64,000 nt of DNA from F22 sp963678855 (GTDB lineage: Bacteria > Bacteroidota > Bacteroidia > Bacteroidales > Bacteroidaceae): assembly GCA_963678855.1 (NCBI GenBank), contig OY787448.1:744001-808000 (forward strand), in the 5' to 3' direction. Both the position numbers and the translations under genes were made by a program. This document shows positions 16,942 to 25,203 of the stretch, piece by piece. A model generated the notes under the pieces. The model was not told the origin of the DNA. It saw nothing but the letters and a program-made list of their open reading frames with translations, and ran no database searches. The stretch's first letter is position 1; every line of letters begins with the position of its first letter.

Positions 16942-18474
16942 TTACAATGGAATGTTTCCATGCTTCTTAGGAGGATGAGACTTGATCTTGTTCTTAGCCA
17001 TTTCTAATGCTTGGATAAGCTTCACACGAGTATCTTTAGGTTGAATGATATCATCAATATAACCCATTTCCGCACTACGGTAAGGATTAGAGAAGTTCTC
17101 ACGATACTCTTCTAGAGCAGCAGCTTTCTCCTCTTCGCTCGACTTGCGGTGGATAATGTTTACAGCACCTTCGGCACCCATTACCGCAATCTCTGCGTTA
17201 GGATAAGCTAGGTTGACATCACAACCTGTTTCTTTACTACCCATTACAATATACGCACCACCATAAGCCTTACGAGTGATCAATGTCACCTTAGGGACAG
17301 TAGCCTCAGTATATGCAAATACAATCTTCGCACCATGACGGATGATACCGTTGTGCTCTTGTACTGTTCCAGGAAGGAAACCAGGTACATCTTCGAATGT
17401 AATGATCGGAATATTGAAACAGTCACAGAAACGAATGAAACGGGCAATCTTATCTGAGCTATCGATATCTAGTACACCAGCTAGGAAGTTAGGTTGGTTA
17501 GCTACAACACCTACAGACTTACCTGCCAGACGACCGAAACCAACTACTGCATTCTTCGCAAAGTTACCCATCACTTCGAAGAAATAGTGATCATCAAGAA
17601 CTGGCTCAATGATATCCTTCATGTCATAAGGCATATTAGGATCATCTGGCACTACGTCTTGCAATTGTGGCAATTCTCGACGTGAACCACCTGCACTGCT
17701 AGAGCGGGGCGCATCTTCCATATTGTTTGATGGCAAGAAGCTCAAAAGTTCGCGGATAGACATAAGAAGCTCTTCTTCAGTCTTACATACGAAGTGAGTG
17801 ACCCCACTCTTGCTACTGTGCGTGTATGCACCACCAAGACCTTCTTTATCAATATCTTCGTGTGTTACTGTCTTTACTACATCTGGACCAGTCACAAACA
17901 TGTTACTCTTTTCATCTACCATGAAGATGAAGTCAGTAAGTGCTGGAGAATAACAAGCACCACCGGCACAAGGACCCATAATCGCTGAGATTTGAGGGAT
18001 TACACCTGATGCATAGATATTTTGAGCAAAGATAGAAGAGTATCCAGCCAAGCTATCAACACCTTCTTGAATACGAGCACCACCCGAGTCATTCATGGCT
18101 ACGATAGGCGCACCGTTTTTAAGGGCCAACTTTTGTACCTTGACAATCTTACGTGCAGTAGCAGCACCTAGTGTACCACCATAAACAGTAAAGTCATAAG
18201 CATAGACAAATACTTGACGACCATCTACAAGACCGTGACCAGTGACAACACCATCACCAGCGATGTGCGATTTGTCGAAACCAAAGTTTGTACAACGGTG
18301 AGTTGTAAACTTATCTAGTTCTACGAACGTACCTTTATCCAAAAACATATTGATACGCTCACGAGCAGTCATTTTACCTTGCTCATGCTGTCTCGCAATA
18401 CGCTGTTCGCCGCCACCTATTTCGGCAGCTTTGCTCTTCTCTTCGAATGCTTGATATAATTCTTTATTAGTCAT
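16942..18474 (-). CDS. Acyl-CoA (propionyl-CoA type) carboxylase, carboxyltransferase subunit, copy B
   Basis: A 510-residue PccB/MmdA-family carboxyltransferase with the same motifs as copy A (GPCAGGACYSP, GGAYIVMGSKE, MGAEGAVNIIHRKS). Differences from copy A cluster at the N-terminus (for example NAEMGGGEK versus AAEIGGGEQ) and around residues 260-330. It is the last gene of operon B and ends just before a strong terminator. This operon has its own promoter without a cobalamin aptamer, so it may supply the constitutive activity. Confidence 0.9.
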   Translation of the reverse strand: MTNKELYQAFEEKSKAAEIGGGEQRIARQHEQGKMTARERINMFLDKGTFVELDKFTTHRCTNFGFDKSHIAGDGVVTGHGLVDGRQVFVYAYDFTVYGGTLGAATARKIVKVQKLALKNGAPIVAMNDSGGARIQEGVDSLAGYSSIFAQNIYASGVIPQISAIMGPCAGGACYSPALTDFIFMVDEKSNMFVTGPDVVKTVTHEDIDKEGLGGAYTHSSKSGVTHFVCKTEEELLMSIRELLSFLPSNNMEDAPRSSSAGGSRRELPQLQDVVPDDPNMPYDMKDIIEPVLDDHYFFEVMGNFAKNAVVGFGRLAGKSVGVVANQPNFLAGVLDIDSSDKIARFIRFCDCFNIPIITFEDVPGFLPGTVQEHNGIIRHGAKIVFAYTEATVPKVTLITRKAYGGAYIVMGSKETGCDVNLAYPNAEIAVMGAEGAVNIIHRKSSEEEKAAALEEYRENFSNPYRSAEMGYIDDIIQPKDTRVKLIQALEMAKNKIKSHPPKKHGNIPL

Positions 18475-18481
18475 AATATAG

Positions 18482-18997
18482 TTATTCTGTTTCTTTTAAT
18501 GTAAGGGTAATCATAACCTGGTCAGACTGCACGGCGTCGCCTTCATTGACCAAGATTTCCTTCACGACGCAATCTGTAGCCACCTTGTAGTTATTCTGCA
18601 TCTTCATCGCTTCAATGACTACAACAGTGTCACCTGCCTTAAGCTCTGTACCTACCTCAACTGGGATAGATACCACCTTACCTGGCATAGGAGATACAAT
18701 CTTATCGTCTTGACGGTCATCACCACCACGCTTCATGCGAAGATACTTCGCCTTAGCATCCACGATTTGCACCTTTTGTGTAGATGTCACCGTGTTGACC
18801 ATATATGTCTTTCTGTCTTCTGAATGACTCAGCTCCGCATTATATGATCTACCATCTCTTAAGATAGAGTATACGCCTTCTCTAAGCATAGTCACATCAA
18901 CTTCGAATTCTTTACCATCCAAAGACAAACGTACTAGGTTGCCCTCCTTACTGATTAGCTCTATTTCAGCTACTCGTTTTCCAACTTGTATCTCCAT
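18482..18997 (-). CDS. Biotin carboxyl carrier protein of acyl-CoA carboxylase, copy B
   Basis: The 171-residue protein has an N-terminal partner-binding region and a C-terminal biotinyl domain: IVSPMPGKVVSIPVEVGTEL and EAMKMQNNYK with the biotinylated Lys. It starts MEIQVGKRVAEIEL, which fixes the start of the copy A protein by comparison. It lies 7 bases before the carboxyltransferase gene and 2 bases after the biotin carboxylase gene. Confidence 0.92.
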   Translation of the reverse strand: MEIQVGKRVAEIELISKEGNLVRLSLDGKEFEVDVTMLREGVYSILRDGRSYNAELSHSEDRKTYMVNTVTSTQKVQIVDAKAKYLRMKRGGDDRQDDKIVSPMPGKVVSIPVEVGTELKAGDTVVVIEAMKMQNNYKVATDCVVKEILVNEGDAVQSDQVMITLTLKETE

Positions 18998-18999
18998 AA

Positions 19000-20517
19000 T
19001 TAGATTCTTAAGATTCCTTTATGTAAACCAAAACTTCTCCAACGGCTATTAGGACGATTATCGTCTCTATCCGATGAATTCTCTTCTAGATTGACAATGT
19101 AATCGATGTACGCAGCAATCATAGCTACATCTTCCATCTCTTCATTCTCTTCGAACTTTCCGTTAGTCAGTTGCTCACCAAACTTAGCGATAAATCCTGT
19201 ATCATATTTACCTTCGATAAAGTCAGGTACTTCGATGATACTCTTCAAGTAGTGGATGTTATTCTTCACGCCCGTGATTTTGTACTCATACAATGCACGG
19301 TGCAAACGTTCAATAGCATACTCACGATTTTCAGCCCAAATAATAAGCTTACTGATCATTGGATCATAGTGCATAGTGATTTCAAATCCTTCATACACAT
19401 AACTGTCGATACGGATACCAGGGCCACTAGGCTCGATAATTTTTTTGATTTCACCTGGAGCAGGCATAAAGTTCATATCGGCATCTTCTGCACAAATACG
19501 CAACTCAATAGCGTGCCCACTTTGAATCATATCTTCTTGCTTCAAAGACAAAACTTGTCCTTCAGCAATCTTAATTTGCTCTTTCACCAAATCCACATCA
19601 AGTACTTGCTCCGTAATAGGGTGCTCTACTTGAAGACGTGTATTCATTTCCAAAAAGAAGAAATTACGATGCTTATCTACCAAGAACTCGATAGTCACGG
19701 CACCCACTACGTTAACAGCCTTGGCAGCCATTACCGCCTTCTCACCCATTTCTTTGCGCAAGTCTGGCGTAACGAATGGTGATGGACTTTCCTCAAGGAT
19801 TTTTTGATTACGACGTTGAACCGAACATTCACGCTCACATAAGTGAATCACGTTACCGTGAGTATCACCCAAAATTTGGAATTCAATATGGTGTGGTTCT
19901 TCAACGAATTTCTCAACATATACTGTATCGTCACCAAAAGAAGACAACGACTCAGATTTAGCACTTGTATATGCTTCACGTACCTCTTTTTCATTGTGCG
20001 CTTTACGGATACCTTTACCGCCGCCACCCATAGAAGCTTTGATCATCACTGGATAACCAATTTCATTACTGACCTCTGCAGCTTCATCTGCCGATTGCAA
20101 TCCCTGCTCTGTACCAGGGACTACAGGCACACCTGCCTCAATCATTGTTTTACGTGCTGAAATCTTATCTCCCATCGTATCCATAGTATGGGAGTTAGGC
20201 CCAATAAATATGATACCTTCTTGAATACATCGGCGTGTAAAATGCGAATTTTCTGACAAGAAGCCATAACCTGGGTGAATTGCATCGACACCATGTTCTT
20301 TAGCCACACTTAGAATTCGTTCAATTTTCAGATAACTATCTGATGAAGCAGCACCACCGATGCAATAAGCTTCATCTGCATACCACACATGCTTAGACGT
20401 ACGGTCTGCTTCTGAGAACACCGCCACTGTACTTATCCCCATCTCCTTGCAAGAGCGCATAATACGCACTGCAATTTCACCGCGATTGGCGATAAGAACC
20501 TTTTTGATTTTGCTCAT
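19000..20517 (-). CDS. Biotin carboxylase subunit of acyl-CoA carboxylase, copy B
   Basis: The 505-residue ATP-grasp carboxylase matches copy A through KKVLIANRGEIAVRIMRSC, MGGGGKGIRK, ECSVQRRNQKI and EMNTRLQVEHPITE; the last ~60 residues differ most (NGKFEENEEMEDVAMIA versus the copy A sequence). It starts operon B behind an unusually long leader. The two operons are a local tandem duplication in the same orientation. Confidence 0.92.
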   Translation of the reverse strand: MSKIKKVLIANRGEIAVRIMRSCKEMGISTVAVFSEADRTSKHVWYADEAYCIGGAASSDSYLKIERILSVAKEHGVDAIHPGYGFLSENSHFTRRCIQEGIIFIGPNSHTMDTMGDKISARKTMIEAGVPVVPGTEQGLQSADEAAEVSNEIGYPVMIKASMGGGGKGIRKAHNEKEVREAYTSAKSESLSSFGDDTVYVEKFVEEPHHIEFQILGDTHGNVIHLCERECSVQRRNQKILEESPSPFVTPDLRKEMGEKAVMAAKAVNVVGAVTIEFLVDKHRNFFFLEMNTRLQVEHPITEQVLDVDLVKEQIKIAEGQVLSLKQEDMIQSGHAIELRICAEDADMNFMPAPGEIKKIIEPSGPGIRIDSYVYEGFEITMHYDPMISKLIIWAENREYAIERLHRALYEYKITGVKNNIHYLKSIIEVPDFIEGKYDTGFIAKFGEQLTNGKFEENEEMEDVAMIAAYIDYIVNLEENSSDRDDNRPNSRWRSFGLHKGILRI

Positions 20518-20819
20518 AATTTATTATTTGCTAAGTTATATATTCTTACAGTAAGAAGTTCAACTGTCGGTAGAGACACTATATATATGCCCTCAGTTTT
20601 CGTCAATATCTAATACCTATATCTACTCCCTTTATTTGATAAGGGGCTACATACAGAGTGGAGGCCTTCATTATTTAATAACATGAGGACCACCATTTTG
20701 CAGACAAAAAATTCACCTATATCTGCATAATATTTCAACCTTCATACTAGCACCAAATTGAAGTCTTTTCTGTACCATCTCTGGTGCGTAATTGATACGC
20801 AAAGAAAAGAACCCAAACG
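20518..20819 (-). other. Long untranslated leader of carboxylase operon B
   Basis: About 295 bases separate the predicted transcription start from the ATG. Small hairpins are seen (GCGTA/TACGC near 20785-20800; CCCCTTA/TAAAGGG near 20632-20650). No known riboswitch motif and no credible small gene was recognised. Confidence 0.4.
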
Positions 20820-20850
20820 CAAAGATAAGAAAGTAGTTACAAAAATCAAA
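20820..20850 (-). promoter_or_regulatory. Promoter of carboxylase operon B
   Basis: On the minus strand TTTG (20847-20850), a 19-base spacer and TATCTTTG (20820-20827) fit the Bacteroidetes consensus closely. Confidence 0.65.
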
Positions 20851-21047
20851 AAAAACGAGCAAATTAATTGACCATAGTCAAGCCAGAAATTCATATTGAC
20901 GCATTTTCCCCAAAAAAAACATCAATACAAAATCAAAAACCAACAAAACACAAACAAGTGTTACATCTTTTCTAGTTGCATTAAAAACTAAAAAGATTGA
21001 TTTTGATTCTTTTTCCTTTTGTAAGGAAGCTATATATATTGAATAAT

Positions 21048-21087
21048 ATTGCTCTTACTGATTATACTTATAATCAGTAAGAGCAAT
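21048..21087 (-). terminator. Perfect 19-bp hairpin ending the arabinan locus
   Basis: ATTGCTCTTACTGATTATA and its exact complement are separated by two bases. It lies about 80 bases after the last gene of the locus. There is no long T-tract on the minus strand, so it may terminate weakly or protect the 3' end. The surrounding stretch 20852-21164 is AT-rich with nothing else recognisable. Confidence 0.6.
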
Positions 21088-21164
21088 AGATTCGAACAAG
21101 AAAAAAAACCATCTTATGAAAGACAATAATAAATAAATCTATGTATTCATAGAAATAGAAAACA

Positions 21165-23102
21165 TTAATTTACTTTCAAGCGATATACCCCAAATGAACG
21201 GGCTTGAAGTTCCAAATCCAAGAAACGAGGATTGACCGACACTGGACGCAGACGAGGAAACACTTTCTCTTCCTCTAAAGTATTGACGGCAGTCCATTCA
21301 TTATTTTGCAAATAGGTGCAGGTCCCCGAAACAAGGTGATGCTTTTTTAATCCGTTGAAATCAATATGCATCTTCTGGACTTTATTGGCAGCATTGACTA
21401 CTTTCACAATAATTTCTCCTGTAGCTGCATCCGATACTGCCGAAGCATATAAACTATCTTGCCCAATAACTGGCTTACCCTCCATCAGCAAAGGAAGTAC
21501 CTTTGTTCCAGTATTCATTCCATACATCTGTTGGACGTAATAATTGGGTGTACGCATCATGCGGAGGTTATCAAACCAAATCATATCAGGATTCCACTGC
21601 CAAGCATCTACATGAGCAAACAAAGGCGCGTATGTGGCCAAGCGGACAACATCGGCATTGCGTTCCAAACCTGTCATAAAAGCCGCTTCGGAAAGGGCTG
21701 ATAGAAAATTATTGGCTTTGCCAGTACTGTAATCGTGCGAAGCATATTCTCCAGCAAAAACTTTGGGTCCCTTGCGGTCGTAACTGTCGTAACGCCCTGC
21801 ATTGGCAAAGAACCAATCGGGAGACATGTAGTAATGTTCGTCCACCAAATCGACTCCTATACGTTTCATTTCTGGCCAAAGGTAATCAAACTTATCACCA
21901 GCAGCACTCGGACCAGAGGTACCAACAATCTGGATATGGGGATAGCGTTTGCGAATGGCTTTGACAAACACCTCCAAACGTTCGGGATACACTGTACCCC
22001 ACTGTTCGTTACCGATGGCTATCATTTTCAGATTGAAAGGTTTGGCATGTCCCATATCGGCACGCACTTTTCCCCATTTGGAATCGACAGGACCGTTGGC
22101 AAATTCAATCAAATCAAGTGCATCTTGTACATAAGGGGCCAGTTTGGTGAGCGGCACGACTTCATTGCTTTCGTATTGGCAAGATAGTCCGCAACTTAAT
22201 ACAGGAAGCGGCTCTGCTCCCAAATCTTCGCTCAACAGAAAATATTCATAAAATCCCAAGCCGTAGCTCTGGAAATAATCGGGGAAAGCTTTATGTTTGA
22301 AGGTATAATTCCAACGATTCTCGTTGAGTGGACGATTTTCGACTGCACCGACACTATTTTTCCACTGATAGCGGGTAGCAAGGCTGTTGCCCTCAATGAT
22401 GCAACCGCCAGGAAAACGAAAGACCCCTGGATGAATATCGTAGAGTGCTTGCACCAGGTCGGCACGTAGGCCGTTTTCGCGTTGCTTCCAAGTATGCACA
22501 GGAAAAAGCGAAATATGGTCCATATCCACAGTTCCTTCTGTGAGCAAGACAACACGCAAGCGAGAATGAGCATCGGTAAAAGGTGCTTGCAGTTCGAGCG
22601 TCATCTTTTTCCAATCCTGACTATTTACTTGCAGTTCTTTTTTCAGTACATTTTCGCCTTGGGAGTTGACCAATTCGATAGACAGTTTCATGGGTTTAGT
22701 ATCTGGTGTGCGGGCATACACCGAAAAGCGATATGTTTCTGCTTTTTTCAACCCAATGCCTCGAAATCCTTCGTTGTCCAAACCAGCGCGCAACAAACGT
22801 CCATCGTTGACCACTCGCACATAATGTGGATTGCGCTCGAAACAAGGATTTTCGCTATTTACAGTGACATTTCCAAAAGGTACCCACCCCACAAAAGATT
22901 GCGGAAATTCAAAAGAACGGTTTTTTACTAATTCGGCATATAAGCCACCATCTGCACCAAAGTTGATATCCTCGAAGAAGACACCAAACATTGCTGGATT
23001 TATTCTGGCTGTCGGTTTTGAAACATCAACTGTCATTACATGCTGTTGAGCATATAGCCCAAAAGTGCATGCTAAAATCGAAAGAGCTAAAAGTTTTTTC
23101 AT
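21165..23102 (-). CDS. Alpha-L-arabinofuranosidase, GH51, secreted
   Basis: The 645-residue protein has a Sec signal (cleavage after YAQQ-like end near residue 20), then NPAMFGVFFEDINFGADGGL, the GH51 entry motif. Residues ~85-200 form an inserted carbohydrate-binding-like beta-sandwich. The barrel carries IAIGNEQWG with the acid/base Glu366 and KVFAGEYASH with the probable nucleophile Glu452; the C-terminal beta domain follows. It releases terminal alpha-L-arabinofuranose from arabinan or arabinogalactan. It is the last gene of the locus; the GH127 gene is 56 bases upstream. Confidence 0.93.
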   Translation of the reverse strand: MKKLLALSILACTFGLYAQQHVMTVDVSKPTARINPAMFGVFFEDINFGADGGLYAELVKNRSFEFPQSFVGWVPFGNVTVNSENPCFERNPHYVRVVNDGRLLRAGLDNEGFRGIGLKKAETYRFSVYARTPDTKPMKLSIELVNSQGENVLKKELQVNSQDWKKMTLELQAPFTDAHSRLRVVLLTEGTVDMDHISLFPVHTWKQRENGLRADLVQALYDIHPGVFRFPGGCIIEGNSLATRYQWKNSVGAVENRPLNENRWNYTFKHKAFPDYFQSYGLGFYEYFLLSEDLGAEPLPVLSCGLSCQYESNEVVPLTKLAPYVQDALDLIEFANGPVDSKWGKVRADMGHAKPFNLKMIAIGNEQWGTVYPERLEVFVKAIRKRYPHIQIVGTSGPSAAGDKFDYLWPEMKRIGVDLVDEHYYMSPDWFFANAGRYDSYDRKGPKVFAGEYASHDYSTGKANNFLSALSEAAFMTGLERNADVVRLATYAPLFAHVDAWQWNPDMIWFDNLRMMRTPNYYVQQMYGMNTGTKVLPLLMEGKPVIGQDSLYASAVSDAATGEIIVKVVNAANKVQKMHIDFNGLKKHHLVSGTCTYLQNNEWTAVNTLEEEKVFPRLRPVSVNPRFLDLELQARSFGVYRLKVN

Positions 23103-23158
23103 TTGTTTACTTTGTAGAAATTTTGTTTTGCTTGGGATTGTTCCTGAGCTTTATTGCA

Positions 23159-25177
23159 TTAATGATTAAAGAATCCATTATCTTCTTGCTTGTCTGCTTT
23201 TTCCGATAGAGCGGAAGCCGCTCTTAACTCAATCGGCAACCAAACAGCCATATTGCCTTCGCCACGATGTGCCCAAGCATAATAAGGAATTAAAGTTAGT
23301 TTGACATCATCTATCTCCAACTTACCCGCTTTATTATAATTCAAGACTTGTGCATCTGTCGTTAACTGATTGATACCGTAAAGTATATCGGGTCTTTGAA
23401 CAAGTTTGAATTGAGGGTTTTGATTCAATATAATATGGTGTACATTGAAATCATTGTCTGCCGATTCGGCACAATACACAATAGGTCCTCGCTCAATAGC
23501 CACTCGTCCACGATCGGCTTTCACTTTCTCGTTGGCTTTTACTACACGAGCTGACATATCGAAATGTACATCCACAACATCCCCTTTTTTCCACTGACGA
23601 TTCATTTTGAAATAGCCGTTGGTCAACTCTGCTTGAATCTCCTTGCCATTCAATAATACCCGATAAGCGGGCTTAACTTGATCGGAATAAGCGTATAAAT
23701 CACTCGGCAAGACCTTATTACGCACCCAGCCTGGAATACGGATATTCAAACAAAAGGATTGATGAGATTTCACCACCGTTAAGCGCGTATCTCCATTCCA
23801 AGGATAAGTCGTTTCTTGTTGCAAAATAATCTTTTTCTTATTTAGCTTCAATTCGACACGATTGGACATAAACAAATTGACATATACCTGCTTGTCCTTC
23901 ACGGCATAAATATAACCTGGAATAGACGGAATGAAACGGCTGATATTGGATGGGCAACAAGCACACCCGAACCAAGGTTTTCTGCTATAATCACCCGTAG
24001 ATGCCAAAGGGTTGGGATAAAAGAAGCTATTACCGTCGAGCGAAACACCCGAAATGAGTCCATTGTACAACGTGCGTTCCAACACATCAAAATAACGCGC
24101 ATCACCATGTAATAAAAAAAGACGATAATTTAGATACACATTACCAATGGCTGCACAAGTTTCACAATAAGCCGAGAGATTAGGCAATTCATAATTCTCC
24201 CCAAAGGCTTCCCCTTGATGGCGTGCACCAATTCCTCCAGTAATATAGATTTTTGTTGATACAATATTGTTCCAGATCTTATCAATAGCTGCAATATAGG
24301 AACTATCACCAGTCATGGCCGCTACATCGGCCATACCCGAATACATATAGGCAGCACGTACGGCATGACCAACTGCTTCATCTTGCTCTACAACTGGCTT
24401 GTGCGCCTGACTATAAGCATCTTTACGAGCAGTTGTGCCACGTGCATCAAGGAAAAATTTGGCTTGGTCAAGATATTTTTTATCGCCTGTTATAGTATAA
24501 AGACGTACTAGTGCCATTTCAGCAATCTGGTGTCCAGGGACCAATCTTTTTTGATTCGGTTTATCGCCTATCGCACGACATACACAATCGGCATATTTAA
24601 TAGCAATATCAAGAAAATTCCGCTTGCCCGTAGCTTGATAATACGCTACTGCTCCTTCTATCATGTGTCCTAAATCATACAACTCATGACTAAGATTTTC
24701 GACAGCTACCCAACGCTTTTTTCCTGCCCAATTATGCGGATGTTTGGGATTCATGGCACGAGATGTGTACAGATAGCCATCGGGTTCTTGTGCTGCACCC
24801 ACAATGACCAATACACTATCAATATAATGTTCCAATTTTTTATTGGGATACGTTTGAAGGGAATAAGCAGCACCTTCAATGGTTTTATACACATCCGTGT
24901 CATCAAAAGGATATCCAGTAACCTTATAATCATCGCTTGGGTGGGCCGCTTTCACAAAATTTTCATAGCGACCAGTCTCTTCGCATTTGCTGAAAGCCAA
25001 CGGGATGGTCACTTCACGACTTGACCGCAGGCGTTCTCCCCAAAAATCATCCGTAAGTTTGACAGATGTAAAAGGAACAGGGTCAATAGGATAGCCTGAA
25101 TGAATAGGTGCTTTTTGTTGCGCCACAACATTTCCTGCTACAATAGCTACAAGAAGCGTTATTAAATATCTTTTCAT
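23159..25177 (-). CDS. Beta-L-arabinofuranosidase, GH127 (DUF1680), secreted
   Basis: The 672-residue protein has a signal peptide (LLVAIVAGNVVAQQ) and an (alpha/alpha)6 barrel. YCETCAA supplies Glu339 and Cys341, and FGCACCPSN supplies Cys407-Cys408. These correspond to the zinc site and nucleophilic Cys known from Bifidobacterium HypBA1 (Glu338, Cys340, Cys417, Cys418), so the enzyme appears active. It cleaves terminal beta-L-arabinofuranosyl residues, found in plant extensins and in some pectic side chains (rhamnogalacturonan II, arabinan ends). It sits between two GH51 genes. Confidence 0.92.
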   Translation of the reverse strand: MKRYLITLLVAIVAGNVVAQQKAPIHSGYPIDPVPFTSVKLTDDFWGERLRSSREVTIPLAFSKCEETGRYENFVKAAHPSDDYKVTGYPFDDTDVYKTIEGAAYSLQTYPNKKLEHYIDSVLVIVGAAQEPDGYLYTSRAMNPKHPHNWAGKKRWVAVENLSHELYDLGHMIEGAVAYYQATGKRNFLDIAIKYADCVCRAIGDKPNQKRLVPGHQIAEMALVRLYTITGDKKYLDQAKFFLDARGTTARKDAYSQAHKPVVEQDEAVGHAVRAAYMYSGMADVAAMTGDSSYIAAIDKIWNNIVSTKIYITGGIGARHQGEAFGENYELPNLSAYCETCAAIGNVYLNYRLFLLHGDARYFDVLERTLYNGLISGVSLDGNSFFYPNPLASTGDYSRKPWFGCACCPSNISRFIPSIPGYIYAVKDKQVYVNLFMSNRVELKLNKKKIILQQETTYPWNGDTRLTVVKSHQSFCLNIRIPGWVRNKVLPSDLYAYSDQVKPAYRVLLNGKEIQAELTNGYFKMNRQWKKGDVVDVHFDMSARVVKANEKVKADRGRVAIERGPIVYCAESADNDFNVHHIILNQNPQFKLVQRPDILYGINQLTTDAQVLNYNKAGKLEIDDVKLTLIPYYAWAHRGEGNMAVWLPIELRAASALSEKADKQEDNGFFNH

Positions 25178-25203
25178 CTGTTGGTATGTATAACGATTTT
25201 GTA

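Noticed and set aside
19171..20160. Long plus-strand frames opposite the biotin carboxylase copy B
   Set aside because: They mirror a well-conserved ATP-grasp gene; similar but broken frames oppose copy A, as expected for shadows.
12564..20517. Methylmalonyl-CoA decarboxylase sodium pump
   Set aside because: No membrane beta subunit or small gamma/delta subunits are present, and both operons include a biotin carboxylase, which fits ATP-dependent carboxylation.
22482..22931. Plus-strand 149-codon frame opposite the GH51 gene
   Set aside because: Antisense shadow without domain signature or promoter.
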